Below are positions 49,440 through 61,199 of a stretch of 64,000 bases of DNA, piece by piece. Under the pieces are notes generated by a model. That model did no database searches. It was given only the letters and a program-made list of their open reading frames with translations, and was not told the origin of the DNA. The position numbers were made by a program, and so were the translations under genes. Within the stretch, counting starts at the first letter, position 1; the number at the start of each line of letters is the position of its first letter. The stretch is from NCBI GenBank assembly GCA_024449915.1, contig JAMZAV010000004.1:744001-808000 (forward strand). Direction: 5' to 3'. The DNA comes from Sweltsa coloradensis (lineage: Eukaryota > Arthropoda > Insecta > Plecoptera > Chloroperlidae).

Positions 49440-49760
49440 ATGAATATTCTACAAGACGCCTGGGTGTGACGATACCCACGTCTGAGTATGAACTGCGTCA
49501 GAGGTGTCTACTAGTAGACCACCTGTACGAGTAGCGAACACAAGGTATAAACGTCACCGTGATGGGAGAAAACAATTCCAAAACTAAATTAAAAAAGCTC
49601 CTCTGACGTAGCCAACTACGCACATCATTATTCAGCCCAGCGAGGGGCTTGCCAAACGTAGTTCTCATGGGGGCCGCTAGGCGTGGCAGAGCGCGGTAGG
49701 TTCTTCAACCCCACACGGCGGCCATCTTGTGGCCATGAAGACTGAGATTAATCATGTAGA
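49440..49760. other. GC-rich patch with palindrome and YY1-like site
   Basis: A 23 bp near-palindrome lies at 49502-49524 (centre TCTACTAGTAGA, flanks AGGTG and CACCT). At 49718-49729, gcggccatcttg matches the YY1/Pho core ATGG on the minus strand. The patch resembles a regulatory region, but no exon was identified beside it. Confidence 0.35.
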
Positions 49761-52700
49761 TGCGTGTTACAGGGTAGGGCCTACGTGTTCGCTAGTCTGA
49801 TGTATGCCCATCTTAGGTGACCAGATATAGGTGTGGGCGTGTATTGAGGTATCTGGATGATAGAAGGCACGGGAAATTAATTAAGGGGTGTTTCAAATGT
49901 GTTATGTTGGTATTTGCTGCGTGGAAGTACGAAACCTTGAAACTAAATTTAGATAAGGTTTCGATCGAATTCGTTATAAATTCAAACATCGTAGTTTCAT
50001 ATTTTTCCATCGTCAAAATATCTTTAATCAATATTTCGATACAAACACACTATTTATGCAAATAGTTAATTAATTGTCCAAGAATTGAAAAATACTACCT
50101 CATACTCGATGGTGACTAATTTTTCAATGTTAGTACCCACATTAATTTTTGTCTGTCACAATACCCCTCGAAAAGTAATTTGACTGCAAGTTTCATTATA
50201 CAAGATTTATATTCAAACTTGAGACAATTCTTCCGATTAAAATACGCATTTGTTTTATTGAAAGTCGTGAGCATTTTTATTTGCCAATGTTCCCTCCAAC
50301 CAAGTCAGAAACAGATTTAAAAAGTAAAATTAGTTTAACACCTTTTCAAAAGAGAGTTCTTTTTATCAATACAAAAAAACATTTTGACCATAATATGTTT
50401 TTAGCTTGTTGGAATGCACCTCTTAGAGTATTTATGCCCTTGATGTATTTAAGACGACGGCATAAGGGATATTTTTTTCCAAAACTGTGATCATGGCATC
50501 AACAATGCTTTCCCAGCCTTGCATGGTTAATTAAATAATTCCATCAATAAAATACCAGCTCTAACTAGCTTAGAAATGTTGTTTACACTAAACACTAAAC
50601 TGTCCTTGCTTACATAAGTTTATATGACAAGATTGGCAACAATTATTGCAAATACTGGTGTAAAATATGTTTGCTTGCTTCTGTGCAGATCAAGTGAACA
50701 AATAGAAGAGATGCCTGGTTGTGACATGAACGATCTATTTACTTCCAACACTTTACTACTTTCAAGTATGACAATTGGTGGTGATTGTTTTTAATTGGTG
50801 TGCAATGAGTTATGTTGCACATGAGTTTGTTGAGGTCAAAGTGTATTGAAGAAATTAAAAGATTCCAGTTGGTGAGAAAATATTTCCAGGAAATGTTTCT
50901 CTCAAGGGTTTTTTCAGAAATTAATCAATATCTGTGTCTTTGTTTCAAGAGGAAACAATTAGCAGTTTCGATCCCTATTATTAAATTCAGTTAGAAACAT
51001 TTTTAGGATGTGTATAGAAAAATAAAGGAATTCACGGTAATATGGTCAAAAAGATGTTTACCCCCTTTCGATATGTATACGAGAAAAAAAACATCGAACG
51101 AAAAGAGTTGTAAAATTTTAATTTGTGTCGAATTATATGAGCCATTGCTTTCCAAAAAACATAAGGTCCGATATATATTCATTGAAATTGGAAGGGAAAA
51201 GAAAATAATATACTCGATTTTCCAAACAGATTCTTCCGCATTTTTTTTATTTTTTTATTTTTTATGAAGACAATATGAATTATTACGTTCTTAAAGTGCA
51301 TATTTATAAATTAAGGTAGGCTTTGCATGAAGTTTTCTTTTATAGTTCCTATAATTTATACTCCTGATATTGCCATGGATCGCTTTTAATACACACGCAT
51401 ACTAGAAATTGATGGATTACAACACTTGTGCATATAAAATAAATAAAACACTTGCGTTTCAACAACTCATGTACGCCTAATAGAATTTCCAAATTGTTTG
51501 AAATATCTGTAACAACATAACAATATTATGCTTCTGCTAAATATACATGCATGTTTTATAGAAATCATACAACGCCCTGCCAACCTACCAACGCTCTGTA
51601 TAAAATTCGTAATTGCGTTTCACGTGTGCACGCAAGACATAAACGAACCATAGACCATTGATAACTAGAAACTTAGTCGCCTAAGAAAGACGTGGATAAC
51701 TAAATGACGAATGTTAATCAATGCTTCACTCGTGTTTCTTGTAATGTCCCTACAGTCCATTCAATTTATATAGGCAGATACTAATCCAGGAAATGTAGAG
51801 TAAGTTAGAAAAATGTAAGAAAATGTTAGTGTGTTCGTTGCAAGTTCCTGCAATATAAAAGTGACGTAGACATTGCGTCAAGTACAAAGACTGGTCAAAA
51901 TGACTAATTTCGTCCACTTGATTCGTATTGTTCGAGTAGTTAATAAGGAAGTGTCATAGGTATCTCGATCTCGCCACCTGTTGCTGGCAAAGTAGGTGAC
52001 GATTCGATTTACTGTGACTGTCGAGGATTTCCTGTACGTTTTCCTGAATTGGTTGCCCACTTTGTAAAAAACAATCAGATATAAACTTTGATTGTCAACA
52101 TAATCCCTGTTTTTGTGTTCACGATTAACTAATACAAGATTGTTTGTAACCACAGTCATGTTAGTTATGTCGGTGATGCGTTCAAATAACATTTACTTCG
52201 CATGAAGGGTTATCAACAATTACCATAAGTAGAGACAATGTTTATAGCGTTTATAGGAAAATACGATAACGGCAGGGAATGGGAGTCGGCAAGAGAAAAG
52301 TAACATTAAATTACCAAGTTAATATCCATAGCAAAATAACTTAATTTGACATTTTAACTCGAATTTTTAACTATTGGTCACAATGTTGAATTTTATTTTT
52401 TATTAAAATCGCTTCTATATCGCGAAATTACGAATTTTTCACTAAATACATTTTATCCCTTTAATTCGCGAAAATTAAACCACTTTCAATCCCATCCAAA
52501 TCCTATAAAATGTCGATATTTAAAAAATGAGTTTTTATGATTCCCTGTTTTTATCGCTAATACCGTTAATGCTTTAAATCATGGTCCTCTAACCATGAGC
52601 AATGAGGGATTCTTAATTTAACACCACTTCACGGTCGCAATTATTTGCTAAGTTTATCTCTAGACACAGTATATTGCCAAACAATCGTTTCTGGAACAAG

Positions 52701-53294
52701 CTTATATATGTGTGTCAGTATGACAGTCAATATTTGGTACATTCGCAAGACTGTAATGTACTTATCAGCATTTGAGCCATTTAAAACCATTTAGTTTACA
52801 TTTTTAGTGTCGACATAGTAAATTGTTTAAATAATTGAATGTCAAGTGACATGGATTCCACCTTACTCCAAATCCTCGTATAACGTGCTTTTTTCTATTA
52901 ATCTTTGAGATTTCATTTGCTTCAATCATTTTGAAATCATTTCGGATATGCTTTACGCACCATCGTCAGACAAACTACAAACATTGCACGCCGATCAAGT
53001 GATTACAATTCCATCTTGATGATAATAGGAAGTTTGTGGTTTGGGTTGGGGACGTGTCTTGAAAAATCATTAATCGAGCTGTATTATTATTAAAGACGAC
53101 CTTATGTATTTTTTTCTAAGAACTGTTTTGCCATTTTATATTCACAATTTTCTCCATTTTGTTTCAAAATATATTAAACTATTATTTGTATTTTTCACTA
53201 AACTGTCTAAAGGTACCACTCATAACCATCAAACGTTAGTCGTTTTAAAAAAAATGTATTACTATTTAATATTTACTTTATTTTATATATTTAT
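49761..53294. other. AT-rich noncoding stretch
   Basis: About 3.5 kb without a supported gene, clear repeat family or strong splice-site pairing. Open frames at 49813-50065, 50281-50490, 50812-51267 and 51878-52192 are AT-driven and show no domains. A T-run lies at 51240-51265. Confidence 0.5.
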
Positions 53295-53375
53295 TTATTT
53301 TATGTATTTATTTATTTATTTAACGTCTATCCTATTCAGTTAAAAACTGATTTTCAAAGGAGGACAACCAAATTA
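53295..53375 (-). repeat. SINE-C 3' tail, decayed
   Basis: An (ATTT)n run is followed by aacgtctatcctattcagtt and aaaactgattttcaaaggag, the decayed equivalent of the SINE-C terminal hairpin. Confidence 0.55.
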
Positions 53376-53379
53376 TTTA

Positions 53380-53560
53380 AATTTAATTTAATAATGTATG
53401 TTGTGAATACCTCTGTATGTTGACCTTTGTTGTGGAGTGGTTGTCATTTGTAATTTAAATAACATGTATAAAAAATGTTTGACAGTGGATCATCACTTTG
53501 GTCTGCCGCTGGGATAAGCGCTTGTCATTGGTTGAGATTATCGTGACTTCAGTTGTCTAA
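53380..53560 (+). repeat. Dispersed repeat, also at 55555-55700
   Basis: Shared in order with 55555-55700: a gttgacc start, gtcattgtaaattaaat-like middle, gacagtggatcatc, then gccgctgggataagcgc and attatcgtgact. This may be another SINE family; no tRNA-like head was seen. Confidence 0.5.
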
Positions 53561-53574
53561 CAATAGGTATTTGT

Positions 53575-53720
53575 GAGTGGTATACATGTGAATGGAATGT
53601 CGAAGAGCTGTTTAAGAGGAGCAATCCCTTGCTTAAAAAAAAACAGTCAGGTTTGCTGGTGGTGGGTATCGGATCCGGAACCTTCCTAATCAGGGACCAC
53701 ATTGATTGTATCCACCTCTG
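53575..53720 (-). repeat. SINE-B copy
   Basis: The body gtgaatggaatgtcgaagag, agaggagcaatcccttgc, an A-run and cagtcaggtttgctggtggt lead to the decayed head ggaaccttcctaatcaggga. The order matches the minus copies elsewhere. Confidence 0.6.
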
Positions 53721-53898
53721 GCCGATAATTTGAAAGTTGAAGAAACGTTTGGGAAATTTTTTCTGAATAAAACAGGGCCTTACATATAACATGATTTTTT
53801 ATAAATGGGTTGACCTCACTTTTGACCATTATGTCGTTTTTTTACAATAGTGTAGCCTGCACATCTAGTGCAAAATTAATTAATCGTTTTTCTGGTTA

Positions 53899-54201
53899 TT
53901 GAGCGAGCGTAGCGAGCGTCTCCACTTGACTCTTATGGCTCGAATGTCTGTTTTTTTTTCTGTTACTGCTTCGATACAGGTCGCACCGTTTCTCTGATCG
54001 ACCTGAAAGTTTTGATCGTTATGAAATTTTGCAGGGTCAATAAGTACAACATTCTCTCCTATTTTACAAATTTTCAGCTAAATCGGTCAAGACCTTAAAG
54101 ACTTATTGGTATGTAACATTATGGGAATGTCGTACTTGGGTCGTTGTTGCACGTACCCGGTGCTCGCTCAACAACGCGACAGGACTTTAGCGTTTTCCTA
54201 G
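53899..54201 (+). mobile_element. HEL copy 3, short form with a different interior
   Basis: It has the HEL 5' end (ttgagcgagcgtagcgagcg) and 3' end (caacgcgacaggactttagc, then gttttcctag, then T), with the aacgc/gcgtt stem intact. The 303 bp interior (ggtcgcaccgtttctctgat, ctgaaagttttgatcgttat) is not that of copies 1, 2 and 4. This is a second subfamily sharing mobilising ends. Confidence 0.7.
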
Positions 54202-54209
54202 TGAACACC

Positions 54210-54390
54210 TTTAGCTTCAGCTTTAGCTATCAGGAAAAAGAGATTTCTGATATAACAGTTGGTGTACGAATTTTTCGTCGGGCGATACACAACTCGATAA
54301 AACTCGCATTTGTACCGTTTGACAAAAAAATCGTGCACTAACTGTCATTAAAGAAATCTTTTTTTCCTTATCGCTAAAGCTGAAGCTAAA
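54210..54390. mobile_element. 181 bp foldback MITE
   Basis: The left arm tttagcttcagctttagcta and following sequence (54210-54248) face the right arm ending ctaaagctgaagctaaa (54351-54390), about 39 bp with few mismatches. Inside, aacagttggtgtacgaattt and cgtgcactaactgt extend the pairing, so most of the element folds on itself. It starts 9 bp after the 3' end of HEL copy 3. There is no open frame of note. Confidence 0.7.
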
Positions 54391-54600
54391 TGTGTTTTGA
54401 AACTATTTCCAGAAAACCGAGTCTCAAAATTTATTTTTCATTAGATGTGCTGCGTGCAGACTATTGTCAAAAAACGACATATAATGGCCGATAGTGAGGA
54501 TATGCCCCACCCCCATCATTTTTGTTTGCTGTCCTATTAAAGGTACTCTTTCATTCAGACAACTTTTATGGACTTTTTAAGGTTTTTGCCCTAGGGTGAT

Positions 54601-55297
54601 TACAATAGCCTTAAACAACAAAAACTAATAACTATCTAGCTTGTTAATTCTTCACAGCTCACCCACACACGTTGAAGTGACGTATTGTTGTTCGCCATTT
54701 CATCCGAACCGCTCATGATGGACGCAGCTGGATCTAGTTCTCTGAAACTCAAAGGTGGGGTCATGCAAATCGAGCAAATGATGGATATTATCTGTGGACG
54801 TGATCTGGTGCTATATATTTCCTTGTAATGTCTTGAGGAAAATACGACGAGCGCTACATTATAACGCATGCTGTGGTTGGTTCGACGCTAGTTCTAGTCA
54901 GAGACCAACGCCAACATTGTTTTTGATCTAATTCCGAGACAGCGAAACGTAAACAGCTATTCGTTATTCAGTATGTTTAACTAACCATTAAATCATCCTG
55001 TAAAATGTTAACAATGATTTAATGGGATGTACTGACAAGTCACATCAGAAGTCTATGTTGCCAAACCCATTTAAAGATACAGGTCCACCAATTTAGACCA
55101 CATCATTATAGTGAGCAGTAACTATTGTATTTTATTACTGCCAAATTGGATTGTTTTATAATTTGTTTTCGAACGATCTTAAACTTTTGTGGCGAATTGA
55201 ACGTTTTAAATTTTACGTTACAACATAGTACGCACAACTAGAATGAGGACTATGAACTTTTTCAAACGTTCTAGAAATGTTTTTTCGTGCAATGTAA
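54601..55297. repeat. Tandem duplication, conserved part, copy 1
   Basis: These 697 bp match 56723-57420 with only about a dozen differences, mostly single substitutions or indels at 54990-55140. The match begins at tacaatagccttaaacaaca and stops at cgtgcaatgtaa. A 37-codon plus-strand frame (54715-54828, starting MMDAAGSSSLKLKGG) is intact in both copies. The longer 77-codon minus frame is broken by a TAG in copy 2, so it is unlikely to be a gene. No TG..CA ends, primer-binding site or purine tract were seen, so these are not LTRs. Confidence 0.85.
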
Positions 55298-56722
55298 GAT
55301 TGTTGAGTCAAAAAATAATCGGAACTGTATTATTAATTTAAAAATCTTTAGTATTTTTTGTTCTAAAAAACCCTTTTGGAAATACAATTTAATAAATTTA
55401 CAGTTTTTTTAAAATATATAATTAATTTACTCCCTAATGTCTGAAGGAAAAACTCATAATAGTAATCTTCTACTGTAAATCGAATTAAGTAAATATGGTA
55501 ACAGTGCAAAATTGTAATTAATTTTAGCTAATAGAAGCAGTTGAAGAACCAATGTTGACCCATTATGATGTGTCATTGTAAATTAAATGATAAGTAAATA
55601 TTGGTTGGCAGTGGACCAATCTTGGCGCCGCTGGATCAGCGCCTTCGAGCTTATCGTAATCACTTTACATGGGCATCGACTGACATATGCGGTTAATCAA
55701 ATCGAGTAGAGGTTCCTAAAAGCTTTTGCGTGGCTTTGTACCATCTATTTTTGACCCATTGAGTAAACTTGTGTCTGCGCCACCTTTTCATATTATCCTT
55801 GAATTATCATCAGGTTGTCAATACATGCATAAAATGTAAAACAATATGGGATCTATTTAAAGGAAAATTTGACTTGGACTGGAAAACTTAGTTTTAACTA
55901 AAAAATTGCGCTTATAGCATCTATCAAACTGTCTATTTTTATACTTAAAGATGCTCCTTTTATATCATATACCTAAAAAAACACAAAATCAAAGAAATTC
56001 CATTACCATTATGCTGGTCAGTTTCTGTACTAATTTCATTTGTGTTTTACTACAAAGAAAACTCCAACCAAACCAACTTTGAATCCAAACTTTTGTTGCT
56101 TGTGATGTGGTATCGGAATACGAAACTCCAAATCAAGTATCTAACTTCAAAAATTTCCTTGACATAATGCCTTAAGGAATTTATTCCCCCCTGGACTAAC
56201 CGGCTTGAAGTGTAAAAACTCGCGGTTCGCCATTTTCATCATTAAGAGGCGTCACAAAACAATGATATTATTGCTAAAATTTTTAAGGTTCCTCACTATA
56301 GTTATTATAATCGTTTTTATTCAATTTCTGAGAAAATAGTGCAATATTTTTTTGCAATTTGGTTTTCTAGTGCCATTACCGAACCCTTAGCTTCCTAATA
56401 TATACGTAGACAATTTGAATTAACAGTGGTTCTCGAAATTTTTTATACGAGATAAATTATGAGAAATGATTTGGTACCCTTGAGACAAAAATTAGTTGCA
56501 CCACTGTCGATTTGAGATGTACGTTTTATGCTAAGCAAGCAAGGATGAAAGATTTCCAGGAAACACAAGCATCAACATTTGTTCGTTAGTGGTGAGACAT
56601 TGAAAAACGAGCAATAATGCATAGTAAATATGCCCGACTTCCAATTTTTGTTATTATTATTTGTATTATTAATGGTATTTTTCATTAATTATTATATTAT
56701 TTTAATTTTAACCAAGGGTGTC
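55298..56722. repeat. Tandem duplication, diverged part, copy 1
   Basis: This aligns in order with 57421-58930 but only loosely. Paired anchors include cggaactgtattatta with cggaagtgtgtatta, aaaacacaaaatcaaagaaa with its twin at 58165, and ggactaaccg followed by aaaactcgcgg at 56190-56225 with the same pair at 58423-58456. The end tttttgttattattatt pairs with 58884. It also contains the dispersed repeat at 55555-55700. Confidence 0.6.
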
Positions 56723-57420
56723 TACAATAGCCTTAAACAACAAAAACTAATAACTATCTAGCTTGTTAATTCTTCACAGCTCACCCACACACGTTGAAGT
56801 GACGTATTGTTGTTCGCCATTTCATCCTAGCCGCTCATGATGGACGCAGCTGGATCTAGTTCTCTGAAACTCAAAGGTGGGGTCATGCAAATCGAGCAAA
56901 TGATGGATATTATCTGTGGACGTGATCTGGTGCTATATATTTCCTTGTAATGTCTTGAGGAAAATACGACGAGCGCTACATTATAACGCATGCTGTGGTT
57001 GGTTCGACGCTAGTTCTAGTCAGAGACCAACGCCAACATTGTTTTTGATCTAATTCCGAGACAGCGAAACGTAAACAGCTATTCGTTATTCAGTATTTTT
57101 TAACTAACCATTAAATCATCCTGTAAAATGTTAACAATGATTTAATGGGATGTGCTGACAATCACATCAGAAGACTATGTTGCCAAACCCATTTAAAGAT
57201 ACAGGTCCCCCAAATTTAAAACCACATCATTATATGAGCAGTAACTATTGTATTTTATTTCTGCCAAATTGGATTGTTTTATAATTTGTTTTCGAACGAT
57301 CTTAAACTTTTGTGGCGAATTGAACGTTTTAAATTTTACGTTACAACATAGTACGCACAACTAGAATGAGGACTATGAACTTTTTCAAACGTTCTAGAAA
57401 TGTTTTTTCGTGCAATGTAA
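56723..57420. repeat. Tandem duplication, conserved part, copy 2
   Basis: Near-identical to 54601-55297, offset 2122 bp. The 37-codon plus frame sits at 56837-56950. The change gaacc to tagcc near 56828 creates the stop in the opposite frame. Confidence 0.85.
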
Positions 57421-58930
57421 TTATTATATTACAAGCTCAAAAACGGAAGTGTGTATTAGTAATGGACAAAAATTTATTATGAGTATTTCTTGTTCAAAAC
57501 TGTATTTTGGAAAAACAACATAATCAAAATCGAAAATTTTAAATGAGGTAAGTTAATTAAACTACTTAGATGATGTGAATGGAAGAACTATAGGCATTGG
57601 TGAAACCTCAATTTCAAATGAGATAAGTAAATATGGCCACAGCTAAAAATGTTTTTTGTTTCAGGTTAATTGAACGGAATCGAAAGAACAATATTCCCAA
57701 TATAAACATCTGATGGAGTAAATCCTCGAGAAACTTCTGGTCGTGGGGTTCGAACCCCCGACCTTCCGCTCCGAGTTCCGTGCGCAGCCTCCGAGCTTCT
57801 CTCTCTCTCTCTCTCACTCTCTCTCACTCACACTCTGTCGGCACAATCAAACGACGTGCGGTTTCCTCCACGTCTTGCGGCTTTAGGCTTGCTCCGATAC
57901 CAGCACACGTGCCCTAGTTAGGAGTCGAACCCGCGACCCTGCGCCACCCTGACATCGTAACCCTGCGGTCATCAGCCTGTGATTACTTTCAAGCACCCTG
58001 TGAATCATACCCACTAATATGGGAATCTTATTTCATAGAGGAAATCTAGTTCTGGCTTGTCTCGGACAATTACTACCGTGTTTACTAACACTTTGATGAA
58101 AGTGTTCCTGTTATATTTTATATTTTAATTGATGACATCTCTATTTTATATCTATATATCCTCAAAAAACACAAAATCAAAAGAAATGCTCCAATGTATC
58201 CATTCAGTTGTTGGTTTGGTTGTGATCTCCAACTTTTCCATTTGTGATTTTCCTTACTTAAAAAAAAAAACTCATTTAAACCAAACATTAACCTCGCCAA
58301 ACTTATTGCTTGCTTGATACTTACTTGACAATACTAAACAGAAATATACTAGGATATCTAAAATTCCTAAATTAATATTTCTCTTGACAATCAATGCCTT
58401 GGTAACAGGAATTTATTCCAGGACTAACCGCGCCTTCCAGATGTTTATAAAACTCGCGGCTACGTCGTCCACTTCACTGAAGACGCGTCACAAACGTAAT
58501 TATATTATGTGCCTTGAATTTCTTAAGGTTCCATAAAAATAAACACTTTTTAATCTTTCTCTTGGAGACAAATCAAGGGCATTTCGCCTGCTTGTCTTTT
58601 GACAATGGCCTTGTCTTGAGCCATCCCGGAACTTAACTTCCTAGAATATCATACCTTGTAGACAAAATAATTATTATATGCGGTAATCTCTCATTCATAC
58701 TACCGTGAGATGGTGTAATTTATGAGAATATGATGTGGACAAATCCCATAGTGGGTGTATTTATTACTTGGACGGACGGACTTGATGTGTACGTATTGTG
58801 TTATGACAAGACAAGGAAGAAAAGGAATAAGGAAACAAGTAGACGGAGCAAGAGGATATGTACTAAAATTTAATATTGATCGATTTTTATTATTATTATT
58901 ATCAATTACAGTAGCTTTGGTTATTATGTT
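57421..58930. repeat. Tandem duplication, diverged part, copy 2
   Basis: The downstream twin of 55298-56722. It is longer because of insertions, including tRNA-like sequences at 57720-57990. The offset to the first copy grows from 2122 to about 2240 bp along its length. Confidence 0.55.
57720..57990 (-). repeat. Two tRNA-like heads with a CT microsatellite
   Basis: On the minus strand ggggttcgaaccccacgacc (near 57745-57764) and gcgggttcgactcctaac (near 57917-57934) are strong B-boxes. Between them is a tctctctc run (57798-57825). The first copy of the tandem duplication lacks this block, so it was inserted after duplication. No acceptor stems close. Confidence 0.5.
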
Positions 58931-59439
58931 TTAGTTTTAATCATCATTAAATCACATCAATCACAATTTCAAATAATAATACAACTTTTACTGGTGTATA
59001 TATATTTTCTAAACAGGTTTCGACCAAAATAATGTCAGATATATTAGCAGATATATTGGTTTAAGAGATGTGTCTATATTTTACATTGAAAATAATGTAG
59101 TTTTCCTTTACACTTTTGTATTTTTATATACGGTTGGTGTAATCCTTGTACTTTTGAAAATCTAAGTACCGGTACTTCAATAACATGTTATAAGGATAGT
59201 AATAAAATAACTCTAAAGTAACAAACTTTATGTGTACAAATCTCGGAATGTCTTGAAAGTAGGCGTACTTTTTGGAATTATATTTGCAAACTTTCATAAA
59301 AATTTAACTCTAGACTTCTTCAAAATGTAGTTTTTGTAACTTTCCGTCTTGTATGGTAGATTGTTCGCGTGTGTCGTTTAATTTCAGCAACTTCTACTAA
59401 TTCTATAGTTTATTCTTCTAATTTAAGTAATTATGAACG

Positions 59440-59545
59440 CGTGGCTACCTGGATGCATTAGGCTCCCATTGCATGCAGAGGTTGAGCCAGCGAAGTGTGG
59501 CATGAAGTGCAAGGCTAACCCCGCCATTACATAGCGGGGCCCAAC
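59440..59545. other. GC-richer segment with hairpin
   Basis: A perfect 6 bp stem, ccccgc/gcgggg with loop cattacata, lies at 59519-59539. Upstream, ggatgcattaggctcccatt and gcatgcagaggttgagccag give further local pairing. It may be a structured RNA or an element end; no family was recognised. Confidence 0.3.
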
Positions 59546-59999
59546 TCAAGAAAACTTCCCGTCTATCATCCATTACTTGAGATGATCGTGAGATAGGCAC
59601 TGGAATCACATGATACGGAGAAAGTAATTAGTAAAACACCCGATATTTGTCCTGGACAGTGAGCAACGAGGTAAATAGAGGCGATGAGTGGGTTGTACCG
59701 TTGTGGCCGAACATTGAGATTTTCACTCGTAAGACTCGAACCTTCCATGCAATAGGTCGCCGGGTGGAGAGAATAGTTGAGTTTCCTTGTCAAATCGAAA
59801 CAGTCGTATTCCGTGCTTTTCTAAAGGGTAGAAAGATTCATGTTAGCAATAATTATTTTAAACTTTCTTGAGATTATGACTAATTACTTTCATAAAATGT
59901 TAATATTTAAACAATACGAGTACAGGAGTATCCGAATTAGGGCCGAATCTACTTAATAATTAGATTGTTGAAGAAGAACACGTTATCGTGGTAAAGTCT

Positions 60000-60376
60000 T
60001 TGGTGGAGGTGCCGGGTACGGAAAATATCCCTTTCAAATAATGCTAGCCCCGCCCCCTTGCCCCCAAGAGCCGCCTAAAACATTGTGTATCGTTCTGATG
60101 AAAGGGCAATATCAACACGAAAACTGGTGTCAATCTGAGGTCGTGTTCGTTTTTATAGTGAAACTTGGCACTCACATAGAGTGCGGTCGGATGGATGGAC
60201 AGTGAAGTGTTAAGAATTAAGGAGCTATAAAAACTGAACACCGGCATCAGATTGGCATGCGTTTATGGTTGTCGGTGCCTGTACAGAATGTTTGGGTGAT
60301 CCTGGGGCTATTGGGGAGAGAGGGACTAGGTCCGGAGAAAGTTTGAATATTCTGTGTGCACGGCACCTCCGCCATA
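60000..60376. mobile_element. GGTG inverted-repeat element, most complete copy
   Basis: The left end ttggtggaggtgccgggtac faces the right end gcacggcacctccgcca (60358-60374), an inverted repeat of about 14-15 bp. The interior is GC-richer at its start (ctagccccgcccccttgccc) and has no transposase. The open frames across it are chance. The size fits a MITE. Confidence 0.6.
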
Positions 60377-60540
60377 AATGGGGGCTAGATCATACGACGA
60401 ACCACAACGGTAAGCTTTGCTGCGTGCCCGTGATTGTTATGAAGTTTTTTTTTAAATTGATTGCAGGAATGTGGATACGCGTGTTATAAATTGCTTCCCA
60501 CATTTAGCAAATCACAGCAGCCTCAAGCCTATTTTTGTAT

Positions 60541-60708
60541 AAAACAATTCTAAAAATAAACACAGTTATAACAACATAATGATCTTGCATTTAGAAAAAT
60601 ACTGATGCAAAACAAACCAGCCTGTAGGTAACTGTTGCATAAAACAATTCTAAAAATAGACATATTAAACAAGAAATTAAATAATTGTTAGTAAAACAAC
60701 ATAATGAT
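60541..60708 (+). repeat. Local duplication, about 100 bp period
   Basis: The segment aaaacaattctaaaaata occurs at 60541 and 60641, and acaacataatgat at 60571 and 60696. The duplicate is imperfect. Confidence 0.7.
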
Positions 60709-61199
60709 AGGATTCGCAAAACCTTGAACTCCGCTATGTAACTAAGTACCGGGCAGACAGTGAAGTTCTTCAAAAGTCACTGCCAGAAAGAAGACACAAT
60801 GCTCTAGCATCACGTAATGCAATTCCATTGTACCATTGCCAGCTAGAACAAGAGACGATAATAAATAATACCGACCAGAAGAGTGCGGTTCTGCATCACA
60901 GGATGGCATTGACAGGAGCTGGAGGCTGCTGCATCTGACAAGAATACTGATCTCACGTGGGAAGTATGTGTGAAGAAGTGTGAGATATGCGACCGAGTCA
61001 GTAAGGATCCGCAAGTTATAAAATCTCGATGGTGGTGGAACGAATTGTTTGATTGAAGGTGTAAATAGATTACACAGGTAGGTCTGGTTTATGAAGGGCT
61101 GATAATACTGATCGAATTAAAATAAATATATCGGGGAGGTTGCGAGTAGGTAGCCCAGAGGTAAACCTGGACAGAGAGGCAACATATTGAGGTAATTTC
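60709..61199. other. Noncoding stretch
   Basis: No supported gene. A 90-codon minus frame at 60742-61014 has no recognisable domain. The segment is less AT-rich than average, so an unrecognised exon cannot be fully excluded. Confidence 0.4.

Noticed and set aside
54601..57420. LTR retrotransposon (two 697 bp direct repeats with 1.4 kb between)
   Set aside because: No TG..CA ends, primer-binding site, purine tract or gag/pol sequence; the intervening segment itself has a diverged copy downstream, which points to tandem duplication.
60742..61014. 90-codon minus-strand open frame
   Set aside because: Some hydrophobic stretches but no recognisable family or splice context.
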